Shown in pieces: positions 17,432 to 25,980 of a stretch of DNA of 64,000 bases (the first letter of the stretch is position 1; every line of letters starts with the position of its first letter). The position numbers and the translations under genes are program-made. This stretch comes from Pseudomonas sp. GD04091 (lineage in GTDB: Bacteria; Pseudomonadota; Gammaproteobacteria; Pseudomonadales; Pseudomonadaceae). The notes below the pieces were generated by a model. It had not been told where the DNA came from. It saw only the letters and a program-made list of their open reading frames with translations, and did no database searches. The stretch lies in assembly GCF_029836165.1 (NCBI RefSeq), contig NZ_JAOEBG010000002.1, forward strand, positions 62,001-126,000, given 5' to 3'.

Positions 17432-18184
17432 ATGAAAAGAACCATGGCTGTCGTGGGTGCGTGCGCCCTGCTGCTGGCGGGCCACGCCAGTGCCGAGACC
17501 CTGCGCTTCGCCACTGAAGGCGCCTACCCGCCCTTCAACTACGTCGATACCGACAACAAGCTGCACGGTTTCGACATCGATATCACCCATGCTCTGTGCG
17601 AGCAGATGAAGGTCGAATGCACCCTGGTGGCCCAGGACTGGGAAGGCATCATCCCGGCACTGATGGCCCGCAAGTACGACGCTGTGGTGGCCTCGATGAT
17701 CGACACCGAGGAGCGCCGCCGGAAGATCGCCTTTACCGACCGCTACTACCGCACCCCGCTGACCGTTGCCGTCGCCAAGGACAGCAAGATCAGCGACGCG
17801 CAGACCGACTTCAAGGGCTACACGGTCGGCGCCCAGTCCGCCTCGACCCAGGCGATCTACGCCGAGGACGTGTACGGCAAGGCCGGCGCGGACGTGAAGT
17901 TGTACCCGACCCTGGACGAAGCCAACGCCGACCTTGCCGCCGGGCGCCTGGACGGGGTGATCGCCGACAAGTTCCCGCTGCACGAATGGCTGAACAAGAA
18001 CGGCCAGGACTGCTGCAAGATCCTCGGCGACGTCGACGGCACCAAGGCCGACGCGGCGATTGCCGTGCGCAAGGATGACGAGGCCCTGCGCGTGCGGCTG
18101 AACGAGGCGCTGGCGGCGATCGTGGCCAATGGCACCTACCAGAAGATCGCGAGCAAGTATTTCGCCTTCGATATCTATAACTGA
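17432..18184 (+). CDS. Amino-acid ABC transporter, periplasmic binding protein
   Basis: 250 residues. The signal peptide runs from MKRTMAVVGACALLLAGHASA to a cleavage before ETLRFA, and is followed by the family-3 solute-binding motif GFDIDITHALCEQM near 50-63. It starts 27 bases after the rpiR gene. It would capture D-lysine or a related basic amino acid for the two permeases and the ATPase downstream. The substrate is inferred from the AmaD/DpkA context. A REP element lies between it and the permease, typical for keeping binding protein in excess. Confidence 0.88.
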   Translation: MKRTMAVVGACALLLAGHASAETLRFATEGAYPPFNYVDTDNKLHGFDIDITHALCEQMKVECTLVAQDWEGIIPALMARKYDAVVASMIDTEERRRKIAFTDRYYRTPLTVAVAKDSKISDAQTDFKGYTVGAQSASTQAIYAEDVYGKAGADVKLYPTLDEANADLAAGRLDGVIADKFPLHEWLNKNGQDCCKILGDVDGTKADAAIAVRKDDEALRVRLNEALAAIVANGTYQKIASKYFAFDIYN

Positions 18185-18241
18185 TCCAATTCCTGGGGCT
18201 GCTGCACAGCCCTTTCCGACCGGTCCGACACTTCGGCAACG

Positions 18242-18279
18242 CCGCTCCCACAGGGCGCGCGCGATCCCTGTGGGAGCGG
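18242..18279. repeat. REP palindrome between binding protein and permease genes
   Basis: CCGCTCCCACAGGG (18242-18255) and CCCTGTGGGAGCGG (18266-18279) are perfect 14-base arms with a 10-base loop. The position after the binding-protein gene suggests differential expression within the operon. Confidence 0.75.
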
Positions 18280-18332
18280 CCCTGTGTCGCGATCGGGGCG
18301 CTATGCGCCCCGCCGACCTCGAGGATGCACAC

Positions 18333-19052
18333 ATGCTCGATCAACTCTCCCTGCTCTCCTTCGCCAGCGGCGGTTGGGGCCAGGCGCTCTTGGCCGGCGC
18401 GCTGGTGACCGTGTCGCTGGCGCTGGCCTGCCTGCCCATCGGCCTGCCGCTGGGCCTGCTGGTGGCGCTCGCCGCGCGCTCGCGCAAACGCCTGCCGCGG
18501 GCCTGGGCCACGACGTTTTCCACGGTGTTCCGCGGCCTGCCCGAACTGCTCACCCTGCTGATCATCTACTACGGCTGCCAGATCGCCGCGCAAAAGCTGC
18601 TGGCCGCGCTGGGTTATGAGGGCGAGGTGCTGATCAACACCTTCCTGGCCGCGATGGCCGCCTTCAGCCTGGTATTCGCCGCGTTTTCCAGCGAGATCTG
18701 GTTGATGGCCTTCAAGACCCTGCCCAAGGGTCAGCTGGAAGCGTGCGCGGCCTTGGGCCTGAGCAAGCGCACCGGGTTCTTCAAGGTGCTGCTGCCGCAG
18801 CTGACGCGCATCGCTCTGCCGGGCCTGTCGAACAACTGGCTGAGCCTGCTCAAGGACACCTCGCTGGTGTCGACCATCTCGCTGATCGACCTGATGCGCC
18901 AGACCAACCTGGCGGTCAGCGTGACCAAGGAGCCGATGCTGTTCTACGGCGTCGCCTGCCTGGTCTACCTGCTGTTCTCGGCGCTGTCGGGCAGGGTCTT
19001 CGCCCTGCTGGAACGGCGCAGCAACCGCCACCTGCAAGGAGCCCGCCCATGA
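18333..19052 (+). CDS. Amino-acid ABC transporter permease (HisQ-like)
   Basis: 239 residues with about five membrane helices and the inner-membrane signature AFKTLPKGQLEACAALGLSK (EAA loop near 130-150). ATG 18333 is preceded by GAGGA; an in-frame ATG at 18303 is possible but lacks such a site. Its stop overlaps the next permease start by four bases (ATGA). It forms half of the membrane channel of the basic amino-acid importer in this cluster. Confidence 0.88.
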   Translation: MLDQLSLLSFASGGWGQALLAGALVTVSLALACLPIGLPLGLLVALAARSRKRLPRAWATTFSTVFRGLPELLTLLIIYYGCQIAAQKLLAALGYEGEVLINTFLAAMAAFSLVFAAFSSEIWLMAFKTLPKGQLEACAALGLSKRTGFFKVLLPQLTRIALPGLSNNWLSLLKDTSLVSTISLIDLMRQTNLAVSVTKEPMLFYGVACLVYLLFSALSGRVFALLERRSNRHLQGARP

Positions 19053-19759
19053 GCCTGGAGCAACTGCTGGCCCACGTGCTCGATCCGGACCTGCTGGAAC
19101 GCTACGGCGCGCGCTTCGTCGATGGCCTGCTGGTCACCGCCAAGCTGGTGGCGATCTCGTTCACCCTCGGCGCGCTGCTGGGCATGCTCCTGGCCCTGGC
19201 GCGGATGTCGCATAGCGTTGTGCTGAGGCGCCTGGCGGGCGGCTACGTGTACTTCTTCCGTGGTTCACCGCTGCTGGCCCAGCTGTTCCTGCTGTACTAC
19301 GGGCTGGGTTCGCTCAAGGGCTTCTGGCAGGACCTGGGGCTGTGGTGGTTCTTCCGCGAGGCCTGGTACTGCGCCCTGCTGGCCTTCACCCTCAACACCG
19401 CCGCCTACCAGGCCGAGATCTTCCGCGCCAGCCTCATGGCCGTCGCGCCAGGCCAGTACGAAGCGGCCAAGGCGCTCAACCTCAAGCGCTCCACCACCTT
19501 TTTCAAGGTGGTCCTGCCGCAGTCGTTGCTGGTGGCCATCGGCCCGCTGGGCAACGAGCTGATCATGATGATCAAGGCCAGCGCCATCGCCTCGCTGGTG
19601 ACGATCTACGACCTGATGGGGGTGACCAAGCTGGCGTTCTCGCGCAGCTTCGACTTCCAGATCTACCTGTGGGCGGCGGTGCTCTACCTGCTGATCGTCG
19701 AGGTGGTCCGGCGCACCCTGAAACACCTGGAGGCCCGCCTGGGCCGCCATCTGAACTGA
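19049..19759 (+). CDS. Amino-acid ABC transporter permease (HisM-like)
   Basis: 236 residues with five or six membrane helices. The ABC permease loop reads AVAPGQYEAAKALNLKRSTTF near 135-155. The start ATG overlaps the preceding stop. Second half of the membrane channel; pairs with the HisQ-like protein and with the ATPase encoded after the oxidase gene. Transport of D-lysine or related amino acids is inferred. Confidence 0.88.
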   Translation: MSLEQLLAHVLDPDLLERYGARFVDGLLVTAKLVAISFTLGALLGMLLALARMSHSVVLRRLAGGYVYFFRGSPLLAQLFLLYYGLGSLKGFWQDLGLWWFFREAWYCALLAFTLNTAAYQAEIFRASLMAVAPGQYEAAKALNLKRSTTFFKVVLPQSLLVAIGPLGNELIMMIKASAIASLVTIYDLMGVTKLAFSRSFDFQIYLWAAVLYLLIVEVVRRTLKHLEARLGRHLN

Positions 19760-19775
19760 TTGAAGGAATCGTTCC

Positions 19776-21020
19776 ATGCATTGCCAGACCCTCGTTCTGG
19801 GCGCCGGTATCGTCGGCGTCAGTACCGCCCTGCATCTGCAGGCCCGCGGACGCCAGGTGATCCTCATCGACCGCGACGAGCCGGGCTGCGGCACCAGCCA
19901 TGGCAACGCCGGGCTGATCGAGCGCTCCAGCGTGATTCCCTACGCCTTCCCGCGCCAGTTCGGCGCCTTGCTGCGCTACGGTCTCAACCGCCAGCCCGAT
20001 GTGCGCTACAGCCTGTCGCACCTGCCCAAGGCCGCGCCATGGTTGCTGAGCTACTGGCGCCAGTCCGCCCCCGGACGCCTGGCCAAGGCCGCCGCCGACA
20101 TGCTGCCGCTGGTGCAGCGCAGCGTCGCGGAACACGACGCACTGATCGAGGCCGCCGGCCTGCAAGGGCTGGTACAGGCCAAGGGCTGGATCGAGGTGTA
20201 TCGCGACCAGGCGCTGTTCGACCAGGCCAAACGTGGCCTGCAAGGCCTGGCCCGTTACGGCCTGCGCCACGAAATCCTGGAGCACGACCAACTGCAGGCC
20301 CGCGAGCGGCAACTCGATGGCGGCGTGGTCGGCGGCATCCACTGGCTCGACCCGAAGACCGTGAACGACCCCGGTGGCCTTACCCGTGGCTACGCCGCGC
20401 TGTTCATCCAGCGCGGCGGGGCGTTTCTTCACGGCGATGCGCGCAGCCTGCGCCAGACCGGCAACGGCTGGCAGGTGGACACGCGCCGTGGCGCGGTCAG
20501 CGCCGACGAAGTGGTGGCCTGCCTCGGCCCGCAGTCGGCCGACCTCTATGAGCAGCTGGGTTATCAGTTCCCGCTGGGGATCAAACGTGGCTACCACATG
20601 CACTACGGCATCCGGGCCGGCGCCAGGCTGGAGCACTCGATCTGCGACACCCAGGGTGGCTATGTCCTGGCGCCGATGGCCAGGGGAGTCCGCCTGACCA
20701 CCGGCATCGAATTCGCGGCCAGCGACGCCGCCGGCAACGAAATCCAGTTGCGCCGTTGCGAGGCTCTGGCACGCAAGCTGTTCCCGGCCCTGGGCGAGCG
20801 CCTGGACGACACGCCCTGGCTGGGCCGCCGTCCGTGCCTGCCGGACATGCGCCCGGTGATCGGCCCGGCCACCCGGCACAACAACCTGTGGTTCAACTTC
20901 GGCCATGCCCACCACGGCCTCACCCTGGGGCCGGTCAGCGGCCGCCTGCTGGCCGAACTGCTGACGGGGGAAGCCCCGTTCACCGACCCTGCGCCCTACA
21001 GCGCCGCACGCTTCGACTGA
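19776..21020 (+). CDS. amaD: D-amino-acid (D-lysine) oxidase/dehydrogenase, AmaD-type
   Basis: 414 residues, FAD-dependent DAO family. The dinucleotide fold is LGAGIVGVSTALHLQARGRQ at residues 8-27 and the FAD site GTSHGNAGLIE lies near 40-50; the C-terminal FGHAHHGLTLGPVSG closes the FAD pocket. AGGAA precedes the ATG. In P. putida AmaD oxidises D-lysine to 2-keto-6-aminocaproate, which cyclises to piperideine-2-carboxylate, the DpkA substrate. It lies inside the transporter operon, 16 bases after the permease. Assignment is by family and context. Confidence 0.82.
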   Translation: MHCQTLVLGAGIVGVSTALHLQARGRQVILIDRDEPGCGTSHGNAGLIERSSVIPYAFPRQFGALLRYGLNRQPDVRYSLSHLPKAAPWLLSYWRQSAPGRLAKAAADMLPLVQRSVAEHDALIEAAGLQGLVQAKGWIEVYRDQALFDQAKRGLQGLARYGLRHEILEHDQLQARERQLDGGVVGGIHWLDPKTVNDPGGLTRGYAALFIQRGGAFLHGDARSLRQTGNGWQVDTRRGAVSADEVVACLGPQSADLYEQLGYQFPLGIKRGYHMHYGIRAGARLEHSICDTQGGYVLAPMARGVRLTTGIEFAASDAAGNEIQLRRCEALARKLFPALGERLDDTPWLGRRPCLPDMRPVIGPATRHNNLWFNFGHAHHGLTLGPVSGRLLAELLTGEAPFTDPAPYSAARFD

Positions 21021-21034
21021 CCCTTGAGCGGGAG

Positions 21035-21042
21035 AACAACAA
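21035..21042 (+). promoter_or_regulatory. Candidate Crc/Hfq motif overlapping the ATPase translation start
   Basis: AACAACAA lies between the GGAG ribosome-binding site (21031-21034) and the ATG at 21044, where Hfq/Crc binding would block translation. Motif-based inference. Confidence 0.4.
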
Positions 21043-21043
21043 G

Positions 21044-21826
21044 ATGACCGTACCCTTGAGCCATGCCAGCCTGCACCCTGCCCCCGACCCGCGCCCGGAA
21101 CTGATCCGGATCGAGGGCCTGAACAAGCACTACGGCGCCTTCCAGGTGCTGCACGGCATCGACCTGTCGGTGCGCGAGGGCGAGCGCATCGTGCTTTGCG
21201 GCCCGTCGGGCTCGGGCAAGTCGACGCTGATCCGTTGCATCAACCGCCTGGAGATCGCCCAGCACGGCAGCATCCGCGTGGCCGGCACCGACCTCGCCAG
21301 CACCAGCCGCCAGGCGGCCCAGGTGCGCAGCGAGATCGGCATGGTGTTCCAGCACTTCAACCTGTTCCCGCACATGAGCGTGCTCGACAACTGCCTGCTG
21401 GCGCCGATGAGCGTGCGTGGACTGCCGCGCCAGGAAGCCGAAGAACGGGCACGGATGTACCTGGACAAGGTCGGCATCGGGAACCAGGCGCACAAGTACC
21501 CCGGCCAGCTCTCCGGCGGCCAGCAGCAGCGGGTGGCGATTGCTCGGGCGCTGTGCATGAAGCCCAGGATCATGCTGTTCGACGAACCGACCTCGGCGCT
21601 CGATCCGGAGATGGTCGCCGAGGTACTGGAGGTGCTGGTGCAGTTGGCCGGCACCGGCATGACCATGCTCTGCGTCACCCACGAAATGGGCTTCGCCCGG
21701 CAGGTGGCGGAGCGGGTCCTGTTCCTCGAGGGCGGGCGGATCATCGAGGACAGCCCGCCCGAGGTGTTCTTCGAGCAGCCCAGGACGGCGCGGGCACAGG
21801 CGTTCTTGAAGCAGATCCTGCATTAG
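21044..21826 (+). CDS. Amino-acid ABC transporter ATPase
   Basis: 260 residues. Walker A GPSGSGKST lies near 55-63, the Q-loop FQHFN near 105, the ABC signature LSGGQQQRVAIARAL near 158-172 and Walker B MLFDEPTSALDP near 180-191, with the switch His in VTHEM. It energises the HisQM-like permeases of the same operon. It starts 23 bases after amaD and ends the operon. Confidence 0.92.
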   Translation: MTVPLSHASLHPAPDPRPELIRIEGLNKHYGAFQVLHGIDLSVREGERIVLCGPSGSGKSTLIRCINRLEIAQHGSIRVAGTDLASTSRQAAQVRSEIGMVFQHFNLFPHMSVLDNCLLAPMSVRGLPRQEAEERARMYLDKVGIGNQAHKYPGQLSGGQQQRVAIARALCMKPRIMLFDEPTSALDPEMVAEVLEVLVQLAGTGMTMLCVTHEMGFARQVAERVLFLEGGRIIEDSPPEVFFEQPRTARAQAFLKQILH

Positions 21827-22310
21827 CGATTCGCAGCCGTGGGCGCATTCATTTGCGATGGCGACGCATAGTCAACTTTTCGCCTTTACGGCCAGGCCTT
21901 TCAGGTGTTCGCCGCGAAGGCTTGCACGCCTATGAGATCGAGCGCCCAAAGACCTGGAATGGATCGGTAACCGTCTTTAACGGGCAGGGTCGGTTTTCGC
22001 GGATCTGAGCATGCCAATCACGATCATTGCAGCGACGCAAAGACCCGACTGCGTCGTTAAATATTATTGACCCAAGCCCCCGCCAAACCCTTGTCACCAA
22101 AGGCCTAGAACGCCTCAAGCCCCCGAAAAACGGCGCCTTCACGCCCCGCCACTCGTTTGACATATCGAACGGCTCTGGCAAGCTATGAGTCAGGCCCCGA
22201 CCGGCATCGCCCCAGGCGAGTCGGCAGTGCTCGGAGCCCCAGGCAGCACACAAGGCCCCGGCCGTGCGCCTGCACAACAACGACAGGCATGACCTGTCCC
22301 AAGGTGACAT
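21827..22310. other. 484-base intergenic region, no gene seen
   Basis: No convincing frame with a ribosome-binding site is visible. A possible sigma-70 start is TTGACA at 22157-22162, but no good -10 follows (AAGCTATG at 17-19 bases). No clear terminator for the upstream operon was found. It must hold the promoter of the peptidase C26 gene at 22311. Confidence 0.45.
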
Positions 22311-23120
22311 ATGTCCAACAGCAACATTGGCAACAAGCAACCCTCCCTGCGCAAACCCGTCGTCCTGATGACCATGGGCAGCCAAGAGCGCAAAGGCCAT
22401 GACTATCAGGTCATGACCCACAAATACATCACCCCGCTGGTCGAATTCTCCGGTTGCGTCCCGGTCCTGGTGCCCACCTGCTGTGGCGTCGAAGACCTCG
22501 AGACCTACCTGGACATGGCCGACGGCGTCTACCTGACCGGTGCCGGCAGCAACATCGACCCGGCCCTCTACGGCCAGGAAAACCAGACCCCCGGCAAGGG
22601 CCAGGACCAGGATCGCGACCTGTTCGACATCCCGCTGGTCAAGGCGGCGATCAAGCGCGGCCTGCCGATCTTCGGCATTTGCCGTGGCATGCAGGAAATC
22701 AACGTGGCCCTCGGTGGCGACATCTACCAGAAGGTCTACGCCGAGCCAGGCTTCAACGACCACCGGGAAAACCCGCAAGACCCGGTCGAGGTGCAGTACG
22801 CCCAGGTGCACGGCGTCAAGATCAAGCCGGGCAGCTGGCTGCGCGACACTCTGGGCAGCGACGAGATCCGCGTCAACTCGCTGCACGGCCAGGGCCTGCG
22901 CAACCTGGGCGCCGGCATCGAGCCGATCGCCCACGCCGAGGACGGCCTGGTCGAGGCGATCCATGCCCCGAGCCTCTCGCCCTTCCTGTTCGCGGTGCAA
23001 TGGCACCCGGAGTGGCAGGCGGCGAAGAACCCCGATTCGATCAAGATGTTCCAGGCCTTCGGCGACGCCTGCCGTGCCCAGGTCCGCAAGTCCCAGGTCA
23101 AGCGCAATCAGGCCGCCTGA
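22311..23120 (+). CDS. Peptidase C26 / gamma-glutamyl hydrolase (PuuD-like amidotransferase)
   Basis: 269 residues with a class I glutamine-amidotransferase fold. The nucleophile Cys is in FGICRGMQEINVALGG near 122-137, and the His/Glu pair is in AVQWHPEWQ near 225-233. PuuD relatives hydrolyse gamma-glutamyl amides such as gamma-glutamyl-GABA. It stands alone between the D-lysine and glucarate clusters, as remembered for P. putida. A role in amine or lysine-derived amide breakdown is possible but not shown. Confidence 0.85.
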   Translation: MSNSNIGNKQPSLRKPVVLMTMGSQERKGHDYQVMTHKYITPLVEFSGCVPVLVPTCCGVEDLETYLDMADGVYLTGAGSNIDPALYGQENQTPGKGQDQDRDLFDIPLVKAAIKRGLPIFGICRGMQEINVALGGDIYQKVYAEPGFNDHRENPQDPVEVQYAQVHGVKIKPGSWLRDTLGSDEIRVNSLHGQGLRNLGAGIEPIAHAEDGLVEAIHAPSLSPFLFAVQWHPEWQAAKNPDSIKMFQAFGDACRAQVRKSQVKRNQAA

Positions 23121-23150
23121 CCCACTGAAGCTTCGTTAGCTTTGATCGCG

Positions 23151-23171
23151 GGGCGGTGCAAGACCGCCCCC
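23151..23171 (+). terminator. Terminator-like hairpin after the C26 gene
   Basis: GGGGCGGT (23151-23158) and ACCGCCCC (23164-23171) form an 8-bp stem with a 5-base loop, followed by CCGTTTCCCC. It lies 30 bases after the stop codon. Confidence 0.6.
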
Positions 23172-23312
23172 GTTTCCCCGGTCACCCTCTGCTGGTCCCA
23201 GAACACTTCCCGTGGAAGCGGGCGGCGGGCTTGTGCCTGTCTCCGCGATCTTTTTTCTCCCTGCAAGTCATACGACAACACTCCTCTGCCGAATTCTCAG
23301 GTTTACGCTTTC

Positions 23313-23437
23313 CCCCTGTAGGAGCGGCCTTGTGTCGCGAAAGGGCCGCAGCGCGGCCCCGGCGATTGATGCGTCTGCGCTTGGACCCTGGGGCCGCTGC
23401 GCGGCCCTTTCGCGACACAAGGCCGCTCCTACAGGGG
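23313..23437. repeat. Large REP pair (48-base inverted arms)
   Basis: Arms 23313-23360 and 23390-23437 are inverted copies, identical over the outer 36 or more bases (CCCCTGTAGGAGCGGCCTTG at the left end) with small differences near the inner end, separated by 29 bases. It is a BIME-like element typical of P. putida genomes, placed upstream of the hexarate operon promoter. Confidence 0.8.
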
Positions 23438-23490
23438 TTGCGTTGTCATGGCTGAAACGAATTACAAATTCTGTGCAGAGGGGACTAGTC

Positions 23491-23509
23491 ATCGTACATG
23501 TTGTACGAT
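23491..23509. promoter_or_regulatory. Palindromic operator upstream of kdgD
   Basis: ATCGTACA-TGT-TGTACGAT has perfect 8-base arms, lying 75 bases before the kdgD start. FadR-subfamily GntR repressors bind such sites. The half-site TTGTACGAT recurs at 30164-30172 upstream of the FadR-type gene of this cluster, supporting a shared regulator. Confidence 0.65.
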
Positions 23510-23565
23510 AACTTACCTCTCACCTTGGTTCACCCTCCTCCAAGCGCCACAGGATGCCTACAACA

Positions 23566-24477
23566 ATGACCCCACAAGAACTGCAATCCATCCTCTCCCA
23601 CGGCCTGCTGTCGTTCCCCGTCACCGACTTCGACGCCCACGGCGACTTCAACCCGGCCGGCTACGCCAAGCGCCTGGAATGGCTCGCCCCCTACGGCGCC
23701 AGCGCCCTGTTCGCCGCCGGCGGCACCGGCGAGTTCTTTTCCCTGGCCGCTAGCGAGTACAGCCAGGTGATCAAGACCGCCGTCGACACCTGCGCCACTT
23801 CGGTGCCGATCCTTGCCGGCGTCGGCGGCTCGACCCGCCAGGCCATCGAATACGCCAGGGAAGCCGAGCGCCTGGGTGCCAAGGGCTTGCTGTTGCTGCC
23901 CCACTACCTCACCGAAGCCAGCCAGGACGGCGTCGCCGCCCATGTCGAGGCGGTGTGCAAGGCCGTGAACATCGGCGTGGTGGTGTACAACCGCAATGTC
24001 TGCCGCCTCAACGCCGACCTGCTGGAGAAACTCACCGAACGCTGCCCGAACCTGATCGGCTACAAGGACGGCCTGGGTGACATCGAGCTGATGGTGTCGA
24101 TCCGACGCCGCCTGGGCGATCGCTTCAGCTACCTGGGTGGCCTGCCCACCGCCGAAGTGTATGCTGCGGCGTACAAGGCCCTCGGCGTGCCGGTGTATTC
24201 CTCGGCGGTATTCAATTTCGTGCCCAGGACCGCGATGGATTTCTACCACGCCATCGCCCGTGACGATCACGCCACCGTGGCCAGGCTGATCGACGATTTC
24301 TTCCTGCCGTACCTGGATATCCGCAACCGCAAGGCCGGTTACGCCGTGAGCATCGTCAAGGCCGGAGCGAAGATCGCCGGCTACGACGCCGGCCCCGTGC
24401 GCACGCCCCTGACCGACCTGACCGCGCAGGAATACGAGATGCTCGCCGCGCTGATGGACAAGATGGGCCCGCAGTAA
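23566..24477 (+). CDS. kdgD: 5-dehydro-4-deoxyglucarate dehydratase
   Basis: 303 residues of the DapA/NAL aldolase superfamily. The Schiff-base lysine is K167 ([10 protein letters not shown]), with Y141 in VVYNRN and the GGTGEFFSL motif at 52-60. The enzyme dehydrates and decarboxylates 5-keto-4-deoxyglucarate to 2-oxoglutarate semialdehyde. ATG 23566 gives the family length; an in-frame ATG at 23554 is an alternative. It heads the hexarate operon with transporter, galactarate dehydratase and semialdehyde dehydrogenase downstream. Confidence 0.92.
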   Translation: MTPQELQSILSHGLLSFPVTDFDAHGDFNPAGYAKRLEWLAPYGASALFAAGGTGEFFSLAASEYSQVIKTAVDTCATSVPILAGVGGSTRQAIEYAREAERLGAKGLLLLPHYLTEASQDGVAAHVEAVCKAVNIGVVVYNRNVCRLNADLLEKLTERCPNLIGYKDGLGDIELMVSIRRRLGDRFSYLGGLPTAEVYAAAYKALGVPVYSSAVFNFVPRTAMDFYHAIARDDHATVARLIDDFFLPYLDIRNRKAGYAVSIVKAGAKIAGYDAGPVRTPLTDLTAQEYEMLAALMDKMGPQ

Positions 24478-24508
24478 GCGCGCTTCCTGCGGCCTGCCGA
24501 TGCCGCCG

Positions 24509-24533
24509 CCGGAGCAGGCACGCCCTGCTCCGG
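24509..24533 (+). repeat. Stem-loop between kdgD and the MFS gene
   Basis: CCGGAGCAGG (24509-24518) and CCTGCTCCGG (24524-24533) form a perfect 10-bp stem with a 5-base loop. There is no T-tract, so partial attenuation or protection of the kdgD message is more likely than full termination. Confidence 0.5.
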
Positions 24534-24553
24534 CCCACAACCGATCCCCGTAT

Positions 24554-24561
24554 AAAAATAA
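24554..24561 (+). promoter_or_regulatory. Candidate Crc/Hfq motif upstream of the hexarate transporter
   Basis: AAAAATAA fits AANAANAA and lies 18 bases before the ATG and just before the GTGGGAG ribosome-binding site. Motif-based inference. Confidence 0.3.
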
Positions 24562-24579
24562 CGAGTGGGAGTAACCAGC

Positions 24580-25929
24580 ATGCAAGCGACGAAAAAGACG
24601 CATGTACGCTACCTGATCCTGTTGATGCTGTTCCTGGTGACCACCATCAACTACGCCGACCGCGCCACCATCGCCATCGCCGGCTCCAGCCTGCAGAAGG
24701 ACCTGGGCATCGACGCGGTCACCCTCGGCTATATCTTCTCCGCCTTCGGCTGGGCCTACGTGGCCGGGCAGATCCCCGGCGGCTGGCTGCTCGACCGCTT
24801 CGGCTCGAAGAACGTCTACGCCTTCAGCATCTTCACCTGGTCACTGTTCACCTTGCTGCAAGGCTTCGTCGGCGGCCTGCCGGTGGCCTGGGCAGTAGTC
24901 ACGCTGTTCACCCTGCGTTTTCTGGTCGGCTTCGCCGAAGCACCGTCGTTCCCCGGCAACGCGCGGATCGTCGCGGCCTGGTTCCCCACCCAGGAACGCG
25001 GCACCGCCTCGGCGATCTTCAACTCGGCGCAGTACTTCGCCACCGCGCTGTTCGCCCCGATCATGGGCTGGATCGTCTTCACCTTCGGCTGGGAGCATGT
25101 GTTCGTGGTGATGGGCGCGCTGGGCATCGTGTTCTCGGCGGTGTGGCTGAAAACCATCTACAACCCCCGCCAGCACCCGCGCATCGGTCAGGCCGAGCTT
25201 GAACATATCGAGCAGAACGGCGGCCTGGTGGACATGGACCAGAAGCGCGGCGGCGACGGCCCGAAATGGGGCTACATCAAGCAGCTACTGACCAGCCGCA
25301 TGCTGCTGGGCGTCTACCTGGGCCAGTACTGCATCAACGCCATCACCTACTTCTTCCTCACCTGGTTCCCGGTGTACCTGGTGCAGGAGCGCGGCATGAC
25401 CATCCTCAAGGCCGGCTTCATCGCGTCGCTGCCAGCGGTGTGCGGTTTCATCGGCGGCGTGCTTGGTGGCGTGCTGTCGGACTGGCTGCTGCGCCGCGGC
25501 AACTCGCTGACCTTCTCGCGCAAGCTGCCGATCGTCTGCGGCCTGCTGCTGTCGACCACCATGGTCTTCTGCAACTACGTCGACGCCGAGTGGATGGTGG
25601 TCGGTTTCATGACCCTGGCGTTCTTCGGCAAGGGTATCGGCGCCCTGGGCTGGGCGGTGGTCGCCGACACCTCGCCCAAGCAGATCGCCGGGCTGTCGGG
25701 CGGGCTGTTCAACACCTTCGGCAACATCGCCTCGATCACCACGCCGATCGTCATCGGCTACATCATCAGCGCCACCGGCTCGTTCAAGTGGGCCCTGGTG
25801 TATGTCGGCGCCAACGCCCTGGTGGCAGTGTTCAGCTACCTGGTGATCGTCGGTCCGATCAAGCGCATCGAGCTCGACGAGCCGCCCAGGCGCGAACCTG
25901 CGCCCAATGCCGAACTGGCCCGCCAGTGA
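24580..25929 (+). CDS. D-glucarate/galactarate MFS transporter (GudP/GarP-like)
   Basis: 449 residues of the anion:cation symporter family with twelve membrane segments. The family start TTINYADRATIAIAGSSL lies near 18-35, the loop GWLLDRFGSKNVY near 66-78, and FAEAPSFPGNAR near 120-131. ATG 24580 follows GTGGGAG at a good distance. Members import hexarates or related sugar acids with protons. Its position between kdgD and garD fixes the role well. Confidence 0.88.
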   Translation: MQATKKTHVRYLILLMLFLVTTINYADRATIAIAGSSLQKDLGIDAVTLGYIFSAFGWAYVAGQIPGGWLLDRFGSKNVYAFSIFTWSLFTLLQGFVGGLPVAWAVVTLFTLRFLVGFAEAPSFPGNARIVAAWFPTQERGTASAIFNSAQYFATALFAPIMGWIVFTFGWEHVFVVMGALGIVFSAVWLKTIYNPRQHPRIGQAELEHIEQNGGLVDMDQKRGGDGPKWGYIKQLLTSRMLLGVYLGQYCINAITYFFLTWFPVYLVQERGMTILKAGFIASLPAVCGFIGGVLGGVLSDWLLRRGNSLTFSRKLPIVCGLLLSTTMVFCNYVDAEWMVVGFMTLAFFGKGIGALGWAVVADTSPKQIAGLSGGLFNTFGNIASITTPIVIGYIISATGSFKWALVYVGANALVAVFSYLVIVGPIKRIELDEPPRREPAPNAELARQ

Positions 25930-25980
25930 GCCGGACACGCCAGCACCCCGCCTGAGAGAAAAGACAAGAAGGGCCTGAAC

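Noticed and set aside
22157..22186. Sigma-70 promoter for the C26 gene based on TTGACA
   Set aside because: No acceptable -10 hexamer at 16-18 bases spacing; listed only as a possibility in the intergenic entry.
23313..23437. Possible CRISPR or IS end (long inverted repeats)
   Set aside because: The sequence is of REP type, with no spacers, no transposase and no target-site duplication visible.
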